A stretch of DNA of 14,894 nt from CAZYTO01 sp964650405 (GTDB lineage: Bacteria > Acidobacteriota > Thermoanaerobaculia > Gp7-AA8): assembly GCA_964650405.1 (NCBI GenBank), contig CAZYTO010000137.1, forward strand, positions 1-14,894, given 5' to 3'. Under the pieces are notes generated by a model, which was given only the letters and a program-made list of their open reading frames with translations, was not told the origin of the DNA and made no database searches. Numbering within the stretch: the first letter of the stretch is position 1; every line of letters begins with the position of its first letter. A program made the translations under genes and the position numbers. Below are positions 1 to 6,355 of the stretch, in pieces.

Positions 1-501
1 GGGGTTGGGGGGGAAAGGGGTAGGCGGTACGAATACCTTGGGCGTTGGGTCGGGCGGCCGCCCGCCGACGGTCGCCCAGTGGTGGGCGATGTCCACCACG
101 ATGTCGCCGACCTGCACGGTCGGCGCGTCAACAGCGTGCGACGCCCCGCGCCGCAGGCCGACACGCACCCGGGCCAGCAGCTCGCGGATGGAGAACGGCT
201 TGGTCACGTAGTCGTCCGCGCCCGCCTCCAGCCCGCGCACTTTCTCATCCTCGGAGCCCCGCGCGGTCAGGATGAGGATGGGCAGCGAGGGCCGCGCCAC
301 GCGCACCCGCCGGCAAACGTCGATGCCGTCGAGCCGCGGCAGGGTGAGGTCGAGCAGGACGAGGTCGAATGCCTCTTCGGTGGCACGCCGCAGGGCGTCA
401 GCGCCGTCGCTCTCCGCGGCGATGTCGTGTCCTGCACCGGAAAGGAGGTCCCGGAGGCCGCTTCGCAGCACGACGTCATCCTCGACGATGAGCACGCGCA
501 T
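1..501 (-). CDS. OmpR-family response regulator, N-terminal part (3' end cut by window edge)
   Basis: Two-component response regulator that would be phosphorylated by a partner histidine kinase and bind DNA. The 167 visible residues start at an ATG and hold a complete receiver domain: acidic pair D8/D9, phospho-acceptor D51 (LLDLTLPRLDG), switch threonine T79 (ILTA) and K101 in the classic GADDYVTKPF motif. A linker follows, then the start of an OmpR-type winged helix (VGDIVVDIAHHWATVGGRP). The family's usual LTPKEF appears as PTPKVF and the next residues are almost all proline and valine, so the first 60 or so bases of the window are probably poor-quality contig end. The ATG has no Shine-Dalgarno but a TAGACT box lies 7 bases upstream. 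The kinase is not visible and may lie beyond the edge. The receiver is certain; target genes cannot be inferred. Confidence 0.9.
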   Translation of the reverse strand, partial: MRVLIVEDDVVLRSGLRDLLSGAGHDIAAESDGADALRRATEEAFDLVLLDLTLPRLDGIDVCRRVRVARPSLPILILTARGSEDEKVRGLEAGADDYVTKPFSIRELLARVRVGLRRGASHAVDAPTVQVGDIVVDIAHHWATVGGRPPDPTPKVFVPPTPFPPNP

Positions 502-508
502 GCACGTC

Positions 509-536
509 AGTCTACGCCCTTGCGCTCCAGCGTCAG
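509..536 (-). promoter_or_regulatory. Putative promoter of the response regulator, leaderless arrangement
   Basis: On the minus strand TAGACT (514 to 509) stands 7 bases before the ATG at 501. A weak -35 candidate, CTGACG (536 to 531, 4 of 6 consensus matches), precedes it with a 16-base spacer. Transcription would start at or next to the A of the ATG. Motif reading only. Confidence 0.45.
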
Positions 537-710
537 GGCTCCTCGGTCACGGAACCGTAAGGACGCGTCTGAGGCGGAAGGTTCGCCGGAACGCAGACAG
601 AAGCCTGGCCCCGAGCACGCGTTCGCGGTGTCAAGCTGTGAGCATCTATCCATGGGGGCGCCCGTCCGCGAGCCTGGCTGAGTTCCCCGGCACGCGGAGC
701 GTGCGCCCGA

Positions 711-716
711 TATAAT
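711..716 (+). promoter_or_regulatory. Perfect TATAAT -10 box upstream of the GNAT gene
   Basis: A consensus TATAAT lies 10 bases before the ATG at 727. No convincing -35 hexamer is seen. A start near 723 would give an almost leaderless mRNA for the 727 start, or a leader of about 67 bases for the alternative ATG at 790. Confidence 0.5.
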
Positions 717-726
717 CCGCCGCCTC

Positions 727-1332
727 ATGCCGAGAACGGAACGCGATTTCGCGGGAGGCGAGGGGCGGGAGGGCACACGGCGGCGGTTCATGATCGCCGG
801 CGAGCACGTCATCCTGCGGGCCTTCGAGCGCGATGACGCGGAGCGGTGCTACCGCTGGATGAACGACCCGAACATCGTCCGCACGCTCAAGACGCGCTAT
901 CCCATCGCCTTCCAGAACGAGGTGGAGTGGCTGGAGCGGACCATGCACCCCTCGGCGAACGAGCGGCACTTCGCCGTGGAGCGGCGCGACGACCGCTCCC
1001 ACATCGGCAATGCCTCGCTGCACGACATCGACTGGGTGTCGCGCACGGCCTGGTTCGGGCTCTTCATCGGCGAGCCGACGGCCTGGAACCGCGGCTTCGG
1101 CGGCGACGCCATCGGCACGCTGGTGCGGTTCGCCTTCGACGAGATGAACCTGGCCAAGCTGCGCATCAACGTCTTCGACTACAACGATCGGGCCAAGCAC
1201 GTGCTCGAGGGACACGGCTTCGTGCAGGAAGGACGGCTTCGCCGCGACTTCTATCGCGAGGGGACGTGGCACGACCTGGTCATCCTCTCCATCTTCCGTG
1301 ACGGCGCGTCCCAGGAGACTCCCCATGAGTGA
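727..1332 (+). CDS. GNAT-family N-acetyltransferase (RimJ/RimL-like)
   Basis: Probable acyl-CoA-dependent N-acetyltransferase of the Acetyltransf_3/RimL type, which acetylate protein N-termini, amino sugars or small amines. Family homology begins at the internal ATG at 790 (MIAGEHVILRAFERDDAERC) and covers the whole fold: WMNDPNIVRTL, HFAVERRDDRSHIGNASLHDID, GLFIGEPTAWNRGFGGDAIGTL (acetyl-CoA pyrophosphate-binding region) and LRINVFDYNDRAKHVLEGHGF. The start is unsettled. The 727 start fits the TATAAT box just upstream, but its first 21 residues look non-domain-like; the 790 start gives 180 aa, nearer the family norm. Neither has a well-placed Shine-Dalgarno. The last 8 bases overlap the start of the B12-binding gene, so the two are likely co-transcribed and translationally coupled. 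The substrate is unknown. Confidence 0.9.
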   Translation: MPRTERDFAGGEGREGTRRRFMIAGEHVILRAFERDDAERCYRWMNDPNIVRTLKTRYPIAFQNEVEWLERTMHPSANERHFAVERRDDRSHIGNASLHDIDWVSRTAWFGLFIGEPTAWNRGFGGDAIGTLVRFAFDEMNLAKLRINVFDYNDRAKHVLEGHGFVQEGRLRRDFYREGTWHDLVILSIFRDGASQETPHE

Positions 1333-1732
1333 CAAGAAGATCCGCGTTCTCATCGCCAAGCCGGGCCTGGACGGCCACGACCGCGGCGCGAAGGTCATCG
1401 CCCGCGCCCTGCGAGACGCGGGGATGGAAGTGATCTACACCGGCCTGCGCCAGACGCCCGAGCAGATCGTGGCCGCGGCCATCCAGGAGGACGTCGACGC
1501 CATCGGCCTGTCGATCCTCTCCGGCGCCCACAACGTGCTCTTCCCCGAGATCATGCGCATGCTGAAGGATGAAGGCGCCGAGGGCATCGTCGTCTTCGCC
1601 GGCGGCATCATCCCCGAGCAGGACATCCCCAAACTGAAGGCCATGGGGATCCGCGAGATCTTCCTCCCCGGCACGCCGACGTCCGCGGCGGTGGAGGCGA
1701 TTCGCGGCGCGGTCGGGGCAGGCGCCGGGTAA
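1325..1732 (+). CDS. Free-standing cobalamin (B12)-binding domain protein, methylmalonyl-CoA mutase small-domain type
   Basis: A 135-aa protein consisting only of the B12-binding Rossmann domain found at the C-terminus of methylmalonyl-CoA mutases and related acyl-CoA mutases. All signature elements are present: the DxHxxG motif that ligates cobalt through histidine (D16, H18, G21, in LDGHDRGAK), the SxL motif (S63-L65) and the GG motif (G93-G94, FAGGIIPEQD). A canonical AGGAG lies 7 bases before the ATG, and the gene begins inside the GNAT stop region. In split mutases this subunit pairs with a separately encoded catalytic TIM-barrel subunit, and a MeaB-like GTPase is often near; neither is in this window. 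It may serve a distant mutase or be a B12-responsive sensor. Identity of the domain is sure, the partner is not. Confidence 0.93.
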   Translation: MSDKKIRVLIAKPGLDGHDRGAKVIARALRDAGMEVIYTGLRQTPEQIVAAAIQEDVDAIGLSILSGAHNVLFPEIMRMLKDEGAEGIVVFAGGIIPEQDIPKLKAMGIREIFLPGTPTSAAVEAIRGAVGAGAG

Positions 1733-2076
1733 CGGGTACCGGGTCCCAGGGTGTGGGTGGCGGGAGGGCCGCCATGGTGTGCAACTGACCGTCGTCGACG
1801 AGGACTCGTCATGATTGCAACGTGGACATGATGCAAGAAGACGCCGCGAGGACACCCTCTCCCACGGGGAGAGGGTCGCCGCGGAGCGCTCCTCGCCGCG
1901 GGCTGAATCACCGGCCGGCAGTCAGCGTAGCGGCGGGGTGAGGGCTGTCAAGGGTAGACCTCTCGTTGCTGCCGGTTTTTCCCCCTTGGCACTTCCAAAG
2001 TCGGAGCGTGTAGGCGGCGATTTTCCGGGCCAGAGTCAGCGCGAGCCACTCGCTCGATCCGCTGTCGTCGAGCGGC
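1733..2076. other. Gene-free stretch of 344 bases with repeats
   Basis: No convincing coding signal on either strand. It opens just after the stop codon with a wordy run of GGGTAACGGGTACCGGGTCCC type, holds the perfect hairpin at 1854-1876 and a second palindrome GGAGCGCTCC at 1883-1892, and then runs into the open frame of the next gene, whose last upstream in-frame stop is at 2011. Confidence 0.6.
1854..1876. repeat. REP-like perfect hairpin
   Basis: ACCCTCTCCC and GGGAGAGGGT form a perfect 10-bp inverted repeat around a 3-base loop (ACG). Palindromes of this CCCTCTCCC/GGGAGAGGG kind are common dispersed extragenic elements in high-GC genomes. A GGGGTGAGGG word near 1935 resembles the flank often seen with them. 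It could also act as a terminator for the GNAT/B12 pair, but there is no T-tract. Confidence 0.65.
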
Positions 2077-2601
2077 GTGCGCTCGGCAATGCAGTCCGCC
2101 CTGCATGCCAGCATCGTCATCCACACCATCCTCTGTTATCCCGAGCGCACTGCGCTGGCTCTCCAGTTCTACGAATCGACGCAACGCGCCGCCGTCGCCG
2201 AGCACACCGCCTGGACGCGCGCCTTCTACGCCGAGAGCCGCTTCCGCGAGCTGCCCTTCTGGAAGAAGCGCGCCGGCCCGATGCCGCAACCGCGCGCGCT
2301 CGACGGCAACGCGCCGGTCTCTCTCTCCACGGATGTCACGATCGCCGACACCCCCTGTGTCGTCGGAGACGTCATCGAGCCGCGGCGCGGCATCACGGGA
2401 CCCGCCGTTTCGCGTCCGTTCGCCTGGATCGGCGGTATCGAAGCCGCCCGCCTGCTCGACCCGCTCGCCCAAGGCCACATGACCCGCGACGAGCTGCTCG
2501 CCCGCTGGCGCGGTCTCGCCCCGCCCGGCGGCGAGCACGCGCTGTTCGAGGAGCTGGTGCGGAGCGGGGTGATTGCGGAAGGCGCCGAGTTGGCGCGATG
2601 A
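2077..2601 (+). CDS. Hypothetical protein, possibly truncated, with a winged-helix-like C-terminus
   Basis: I do not recognise this 174-aa protein. Coding looks real because most third codon positions are G or C over its whole length. The GTG at 2077 is the first possible start after the in-frame stop at 2011; an ATG at 2089 is an alternative. Neither has a good Shine-Dalgarno. The N-terminal half is helical and aromatic-rich (ALQFYESTQRAAVAEHTAWT, then FWKKRAGPMP). The C-terminal 55 residues (GGIEAARLLDPLAQGHMTRD and LFEELVRSGVIAEG) read like a small helical or winged-helix unit, loosely reminiscent of PqqD-type domains; that comparison is weak inference. The abrupt N-terminus right after the repeat-bearing gap suggests it may be the remnant of a longer gene. 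Confidence 0.6.
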   Translation: MRSAMQSALHASIVIHTILCYPERTALALQFYESTQRAAVAEHTAWTRAFYAESRFRELPFWKKRAGPMPQPRALDGNAPVSLSTDVTIADTPCVVGDVIEPRRGITGPAVSRPFAWIGGIEAARLLDPLAQGHMTRDELLARWRGLAPPGGEHALFEELVRSGVIAEGAELAR

Positions 2602-2639
2602 GCAAAGCGCAGGCGAGGTTGCTGCGACGCGAAGCACGC

Positions 2640-2645
2640 GATAAT
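2640..2645 (+). promoter_or_regulatory. Possible -10 box for the small gene at 2668
   Basis: GATAAT lies 22 bases before the ATG at 2668 with GGAG in between. A TTGCTG at 2619-2624 could be a poor -35 with a short 15-base spacer. Weak motif evidence only. Confidence 0.3.
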
Positions 2646-2667
2646 GAGACTCTCTGGAGCGCGAGTC

Positions 2668-2847
2668 ATGGCTTCGAAACGTACAACGTTCGGTCTCTCT
2701 GACGGATCACGACTCTCTGCGAGTGGAGTGGCGAAGCGAGCCCGCGAGCAGCGTGTCAAGGCCCTGGAGCGTCTTTTCGAAATGTTCGAACGGAACGACG
2801 CAGCCGCCGAGGTACGCCGCTTGAAGAGCGAGGATCACGGATTCTGA
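2668..2847 (+). CDS. Small basic hypothetical protein (59 aa)
   Basis: An unrecognised short protein starting MASKRTTFGLSDGSRLSASG. The ATG at 2668 is preferred over the one at 2644 because GGAG sits 8 bases upstream and a GATAAT box lies before that. The first half is polar and unstructured-looking; the second half (REQRVKALERLFEMFERNDA) should form one amphipathic helix. There is no signal peptide, membrane segment or catalytic motif. Size and composition recall antitoxins or small regulatory proteins, but no toxin partner adjoins it, so no function is assigned. Confidence 0.5.
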   Translation: MASKRTTFGLSDGSRLSASGVAKRAREQRVKALERLFEMFERNDAAAEVRRLKSEDHGF

Positions 2848-2997
2848 AGTCAACGCTGGTCGAATGCTTCGACCCGGTTCCCGGCTTTTCCGGCGCTCGC
2901 GTAACCATGCCGTAACCCGCTGTTTCGCGTTCGTAGCCTACGGCGCCACTCCGCTCCACAGAAGCTAAGGCATCGACAGGACGGGAGCCTCACAGCC

Positions 2998-3573
2998 ATG
3001 CTAAAGAGCCAGCGTCTCTCCATCATCCTCCTCCTCGTGCTCGCCGTCATCGGTTCCGCACACGCGGCGAACAATGTCCCGGCGTTCCATCTCCGCAGCT
3101 CCACCATCGAGGAAGGGAAGGCCTGGCCGGACCGCACCGTACTGAATGGTCTCGATTGCAAAGGCCGGAACGTGTCGCCGGCGCTGGAGTGGAGCGGCGC
3201 GCCGGCGGGCACGAAGAGCTTCGCCCTCGTCCTCGATGACTTCGAAGCCCGCGGCGGCGACGGCTTCATTCACTGGGGCATCTACAACATCCCGGCGACG
3301 GTGACGCATCTCGACGAGAACGCCGGCGCCACGGGACCTGATCTCGCCGGCGGCGGCAGGCAGTTGTACGACGACTTCCTCCGCCGTAACTACGACGGGC
3401 CGTGCCCGCCGGAGGGACCGCCGCACAAGTACCGGTTCACGGTGTACGCACTCGACCTCCCCACGATCGACGACGCCGGGACGCCGATGACGTGGCGGAA
3501 GCTGCGGTTCATCATCCGCGGCCACATCCTGGCCGAGGCCGCGCTGACGGGCTTGCGCGGGCATCTGCCGTAG
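2998..3573 (+). CDS. Secreted YbhB/YbcL family (PEBP-like) protein
   Basis: Member of the phosphatidylethanolamine-binding-protein (Raf kinase inhibitor-like) family, a small beta fold with a ligand pocket; the physiological role of bacterial members is poorly known. The 191 residues begin with a signal peptide (LKSQ, then a run of I/L/V, and AHA followed by A at 24), so the mature protein should be periplasmic. Family blocks are clear: NVSPALEWSGAPAGTKSFAL (59-78), the acidic pair D80/D81, pocket histidine H92 in FIHWGIYNIP, GPCPPEGPPHKYRFTVYALD (134-153) and the C-terminal GHILAEAALTG. The length fits the family. GGGAG lies 10 bases before the ATG. It runs toward the GT-C-like gene, and an inverted repeat spans the junction. 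Confidence 0.93.
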   Translation: MLKSQRLSIILLLVLAVIGSAHAANNVPAFHLRSSTIEEGKAWPDRTVLNGLDCKGRNVSPALEWSGAPAGTKSFALVLDDFEARGGDGFIHWGIYNIPATVTHLDENAGATGPDLAGGGRQLYDDFLRRNYDGPCPPEGPPHKYRFTVYALDLPTIDDAGTPMTWRKLRFIIRGHILAEAALTGLRGHLP

Positions 3574-3596
3574 CGCGGGGTGAGCCCAGCCCGTCA
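3545..3596. terminator. Inverted repeat across the convergent PEBP / membrane-protein junction
   Basis: TGACGGGCT (3545-3553) and AGCCCGTCA (3588-3596) are a perfect 9-bp inverted repeat. Smaller nested pairs lie inside the loop (GCGC 3555-3558 with GCGC 3573-3576). The left arm is in the 3' end of the PEBP gene and the right arm includes the stop codon of the opposing gene. No T-tract is seen, so bidirectional termination is inference. Confidence 0.5.
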
Positions 3597-5378
3597 ATGC
3601 AGCGCGAAGAGCGTGGCGCTGCTCCCGGGAGCGGTGACGTTCGTGGCGTAGTGGTCGAGCGTGAGGGCGAGGGCGCGCTGGGCGGCGGGCGTGAGCTGCG
3701 TGTCGCGCTCCTCGAGTTTTTTCACGACGTTTGTCGGCGGCGGGATGTTCATCACGGCCACGTGGGTGATCCCGTCCGCACGCAGTCTGGCATGCAAGGC
3801 CTCGGCGGTCGGGGCCTCCAGGTAATGCGACAGGCGCGGGCCGTCGAAGTTGCCGCCGCCCCGCACCCGATGCGCGAACCAGTACGTCTCATTGAGGCCG
3901 ATGATGAGCGTGCAGGAGTCCGGCGGGAGCGAAGCGTCGAGCGCCCGGATGACCATCACCGAGGGCCGGGCCTTGTCGAGGTATTGCTCATCGGAGAGCC
4001 GGGCCGCGATGAGCGAGAAGGCGTCGCTCCGCTCCGTGAGGAAGACCACCAGCAGCAGTTGGGCGACGACGGCGACGGCGATGACCGCGCGCAGGACGCG
4101 GCTCTCGGCGAGGGCTCGTCCCCGAGCCGCGGCCAGCGCCAGAAATGGCACGACGATGCGGGCCGACGGTGCCAGGAAGAAAAGGGCCAGTCCGGCCGCG
4201 AGGAGCACCCAGCCGACGGCGCCGGTCGTGGCGATGGCCAGGGCGAGCAGCGTGGCGCCGAGGCTTTCGTCGATGAAGTGGCCGTCGAAGACGTAAGTCG
4301 AGAGGTAGGCCGGAGTGCGGTAGCCGGCCACGTGCGGCGCGGTGGCGGAGAGAAACGGCGCGACCGGGTTGCCGGTCAGGACGAGGTTGCGTACGAAGAA
4401 GACGCAGCCGACAGCCAGGCCGATGGCCAGCGGCTTCCAGCGACTGGCGACGCCGCGTCGAAACCCAGCGATCACGACGAGTAGCGCAAGCGGCGCGAAG
4501 GTGTATTTCGTGAGCAGTCCCGCACCGAGCGCGGCGGCGAGCGTGGCGTGGTCTTCGTCGTCGACCGCGCCGGCAAGGATGACGGCCAGGCCGGTGAGGT
4601 GCCAGTCGACGAGCGACCACCCGGAGGCGACGGCCAGCGCCGGCGTGGCCACGATGCCGGCGGTGAGGAGGAGATTGCGTGAGCGGCGGGCGATGACGAC
4701 GGTGGCGGCGATGGCCACGAGGAGATGAAACAGGTGCGAGGCCAGGCCGCCGTCGACGTTTCCGAGGATGGTCAGGGCGGGCAGATCCGCCGACTCGACG
4801 CCGAGGGGGAAGTAGGAGTGCGAGAGAAGCGGGAGCTCGATGGCTCGCGCCTCCTTCACCCACGTCCATGGCACGGCGAGGTGATAGGCGAGCTCGTCGA
4901 GCGAGGAGGGTGCGGCTTGTGCCGCGACGAAGGCAGCCGCGAAGACGATGACGATCGCGGCGAGCGCGAGTCCCTGGAACGGCGTCGCTCCGGCGGCGGT
5001 ACGAGTGCGCGTTTCGAAGTGACGGGCGATGGCATAGGCCCCGGCCAGTCCGAAGAGCAGCAGCAGCGGATCCATCGTCCAGGTCGAGACGTGGATCATT
5101 CCGGCGAGGAAGCAGACCGTCCCGAAGAGCGGCACGCCGATGAGGAAGTCGACGGGGAGATCCGGACGGGTGTCGGGGTTGTCGAATCGCCAGATGCGGC
5201 CGCGCAGCCCGCGGGCGATGAATCCGGCGCCCACGGCTGCCAGGGCGGAGAAGACGGCGAGAAGGAGCGGAACGCCGAGCCGCGTGATCAGCAGCCGGAC
5301 GAGCACGAGCTCGTCGAGAAGGGCGAGGAGGAGGTAGATCGCGGCGACGATGGCGACAATGCGCAGAATCCTGGACAT
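3594..5378 (-). CDS. Polytopic membrane protein, GT-C / glycosyltransferase-39-like
   Basis: A 594-aa integral membrane protein with about ten hydrophobic segments up to residue 450 and a soluble C-terminal domain (450-594). Features typical of lipid-sugar-dependent GT-C glycosyltransferases are visible: an acidic pair in the first large outer loop (D161/E162 in SSLDELAYHLAVPW), HSYFPLGVES (187-196), TKYTFAPLALL (290-300) and TGNPVAPF (335-342). Such enzymes transfer sugars from polyprenyl-phosphate carriers to glycans, lipids or proteins on the outer face of the inner membrane. The gene begins 6 bases after the kdsA stop with no clear Shine-Dalgarno, so it is probably translated by coupling in a kdsA operon, which suggests an envelope-polysaccharide role. 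Family placement is moderately sure; donor and acceptor are unknown. Confidence 0.8.
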   Translation of the reverse strand: MSRILRIVAIVAAIYLLLALLDELVLVRLLITRLGVPLLLAVFSALAAVGAGFIARGLRGRIWRFDNPDTRPDLPVDFLIGVPLFGTVCFLAGMIHVSTWTMDPLLLLFGLAGAYAIARHFETRTRTAAGATPFQGLALAAIVIVFAAAFVAAQAAPSSLDELAYHLAVPWTWVKEARAIELPLLSHSYFPLGVESADLPALTILGNVDGGLASHLFHLLVAIAATVVIARRSRNLLLTAGIVATPALAVASGWSLVDWHLTGLAVILAGAVDDEDHATLAAALGAGLLTKYTFAPLALLVVIAGFRRGVASRWKPLAIGLAVGCVFFVRNLVLTGNPVAPFLSATAPHVAGYRTPAYLSTYVFDGHFIDESLGATLLALAIATTGAVGWVLLAAGLALFFLAPSARIVVPFLALAAARGRALAESRVLRAVIAVAVVAQLLLVVFLTERSDAFSLIAARLSDEQYLDKARPSVMVIRALDASLPPDSCTLIIGLNETYWFAHRVRGGGNFDGPRLSHYLEAPTAEALHARLRADGITHVAVMNIPPPTNVVKKLEERDTQLTPAAQRALALTLDHYATNVTAPGSSATLFALH

Positions 5379-5384
5379 CGTCAG

Positions 5385-6218
5385 TTAGACGGGCGGCAAG
5401 GCATTTCGAATGGCCAGAATGTCCTCGATGATGGCCCGTGCCGCCTCGGGACGGATCTGGGTGGTCTTGTCGCTCAGCGCCGCTGGCGGGTTGTCGTGTA
5501 CTTCCATGAAGAAGCCGTCGGAGCCCGCGGCCGCGGCGGCGCGCGCCAGCGGACGGGCGAACTGCGGCGTGCCCCCGGTCTGCTTCCCTTCGCCGCCCGG
5601 CTTCTGCATGGAGTGGGTGATGTCGTAGACCACCGGCGCCCCGAAGCTCCGCAGGATGGGGAAGCCGCGCATGTCTACGACGAGATTCTGGTACCCGAAG
5701 GACGAGCCGCGCTCAGTGAGGAAGACGCGATCGTTGCCCGCTTCGTGGCCCTTGTCGAGGATGTTCTTCGCCTCTTCCGGCGAGAGGAACTGCCCCTTCT
5801 TCACGCCGACCGGCTTTCCAGTCTTCGCCGCCGCCGCCACGAGGTCGGTCTGCCTGCAGAGAAAAGCCGGGATCTGCAGGATGTCGAGGACCTCGGCGGC
5901 GCGCCCGGCCTGCTGCCATTCGTGGATGTCCGAGAGCAGCGGCAGTCCGGTCTCTTCGCGCACGGCACGAAGAACCTCCAGCCCCTTCTCCAGGCCCGGA
6001 CCGCGGAACGATTCGATGGAGGTGCGGTTGGCCTTGTCGAACGACGACTTGAAGACGAGCTGGATCTTCAGCTCATCGCGCAGCGCGGCCAGCGTACGGG
6101 CCATGCGCAGGCAGTGCTCGAGCGACTCGATCACGCACGGCCCGGCGATGAAGAGGGGCGGGTGGTCGCCGCCGAAGGCGATGTCGTCCGTGATGCGGAT
6201 GGGACGGGTGGTGGTCAT
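5385..6218 (-). CDS. kdsA: 3-deoxy-8-phosphooctulonate (Kdo-8-P) synthase, metal-dependent class
   Basis: Condenses PEP with D-arabinose-5-phosphate to Kdo-8-phosphate, the first committed step toward the Kdo of lipid A-core; cytoplasmic TIM barrel. Nearly all family blocks are present in 277 aa: FIAGPCVIES, FKSSFDKANRTSIESFRGPG, DIHEW, IPAFLCRQTDLVAAAAKTGK, KKGQFLSPEEAKN, LTERGSSFGYQNLVVD and FMEVHDNPPAALSDKTTQ. The metal ligands of the Aquifex-type enzymes are all there (C28, H202, E239, D250). Escherichia coli KdsA has Asn at the Cys position, so this is the metal-dependent class. GVKKGQF replaces the usual N(V/I)KKGQF. There is no Shine-Dalgarno; TACAAT lies 9 bases upstream. The GT-C-like gene follows after 6 bases. 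Confidence 0.97.
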   Translation of the reverse strand: MTTTRPIRITDDIAFGGDHPPLFIAGPCVIESLEHCLRMARTLAALRDELKIQLVFKSSFDKANRTSIESFRGPGLEKGLEVLRAVREETGLPLLSDIHEWQQAGRAAEVLDILQIPAFLCRQTDLVAAAAKTGKPVGVKKGQFLSPEEAKNILDKGHEAGNDRVFLTERGSSFGYQNLVVDMRGFPILRSFGAPVVYDITHSMQKPGGEGKQTGGTPQFARPLARAAAAAGSDGFFMEVHDNPPAALSDKTTQIRPEAARAIIEDILAIRNALPPV

Positions 6219-6227
6219 GCGGCGGGC

Positions 6228-6233
6228 ATTGTA
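6228..6233 (-). promoter_or_regulatory. TACAAT -10 box of kdsA, leaderless arrangement
   Basis: Minus-strand TACAAT ends 9 bases before the kdsA ATG at 6218, with only GCCCGCCGC between them and no Shine-Dalgarno. Transcription would start within a few bases of the ATG. No clear -35 is seen at the normal distance; a TTGACA about 50 bases further upstream is misplaced for this box. Confidence 0.5.
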
Positions 6234-6343
6234 CCGGGCGCTCGCTCCACAGGGAGTAGAGAAAGGTGGACGTGCGCGTTAGTTGTGTCAACCACGATGC
6301 GGCGCCAACTGGAGACACGTCAGGGCGCCGCTTCGGTGAGCGT

Positions 6344-6349
6344 TAAAAT
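6344..6349 (+). promoter_or_regulatory. TAAAAT -10 box of the cyclotransferase fusion gene, leaderless arrangement
   Basis: TAAAAT ends 6 bases before the ATG at 6356 and no Shine-Dalgarno fits between, so transcription should begin at the ATG itself. No -35 is recognisable. Confidence 0.5.
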
Positions 6350-6355
6350 GCGGTC

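Noticed and set aside
2668..2847. Antitoxin of a toxin-antitoxin pair
   Set aside because: The small helical protein has the right size, but no toxin-like gene adjoins it and no DNA-binding motif is recognisable.
3402..4484. A 360-codon plus-strand frame overlapping the PEBP gene end and the membrane-protein gene
   Set aside because: It crosses a convergent junction and its translation is an Arg/Gly/Glu-rich shadow of the opposite strand.
6286..6291. A perfect TTGACA on the minus strand as the kdsA -35
   Set aside because: It lies about 50 bases upstream of the TACAAT box, far from the normal 16-18, and no -10 box fits at the right distance from it.
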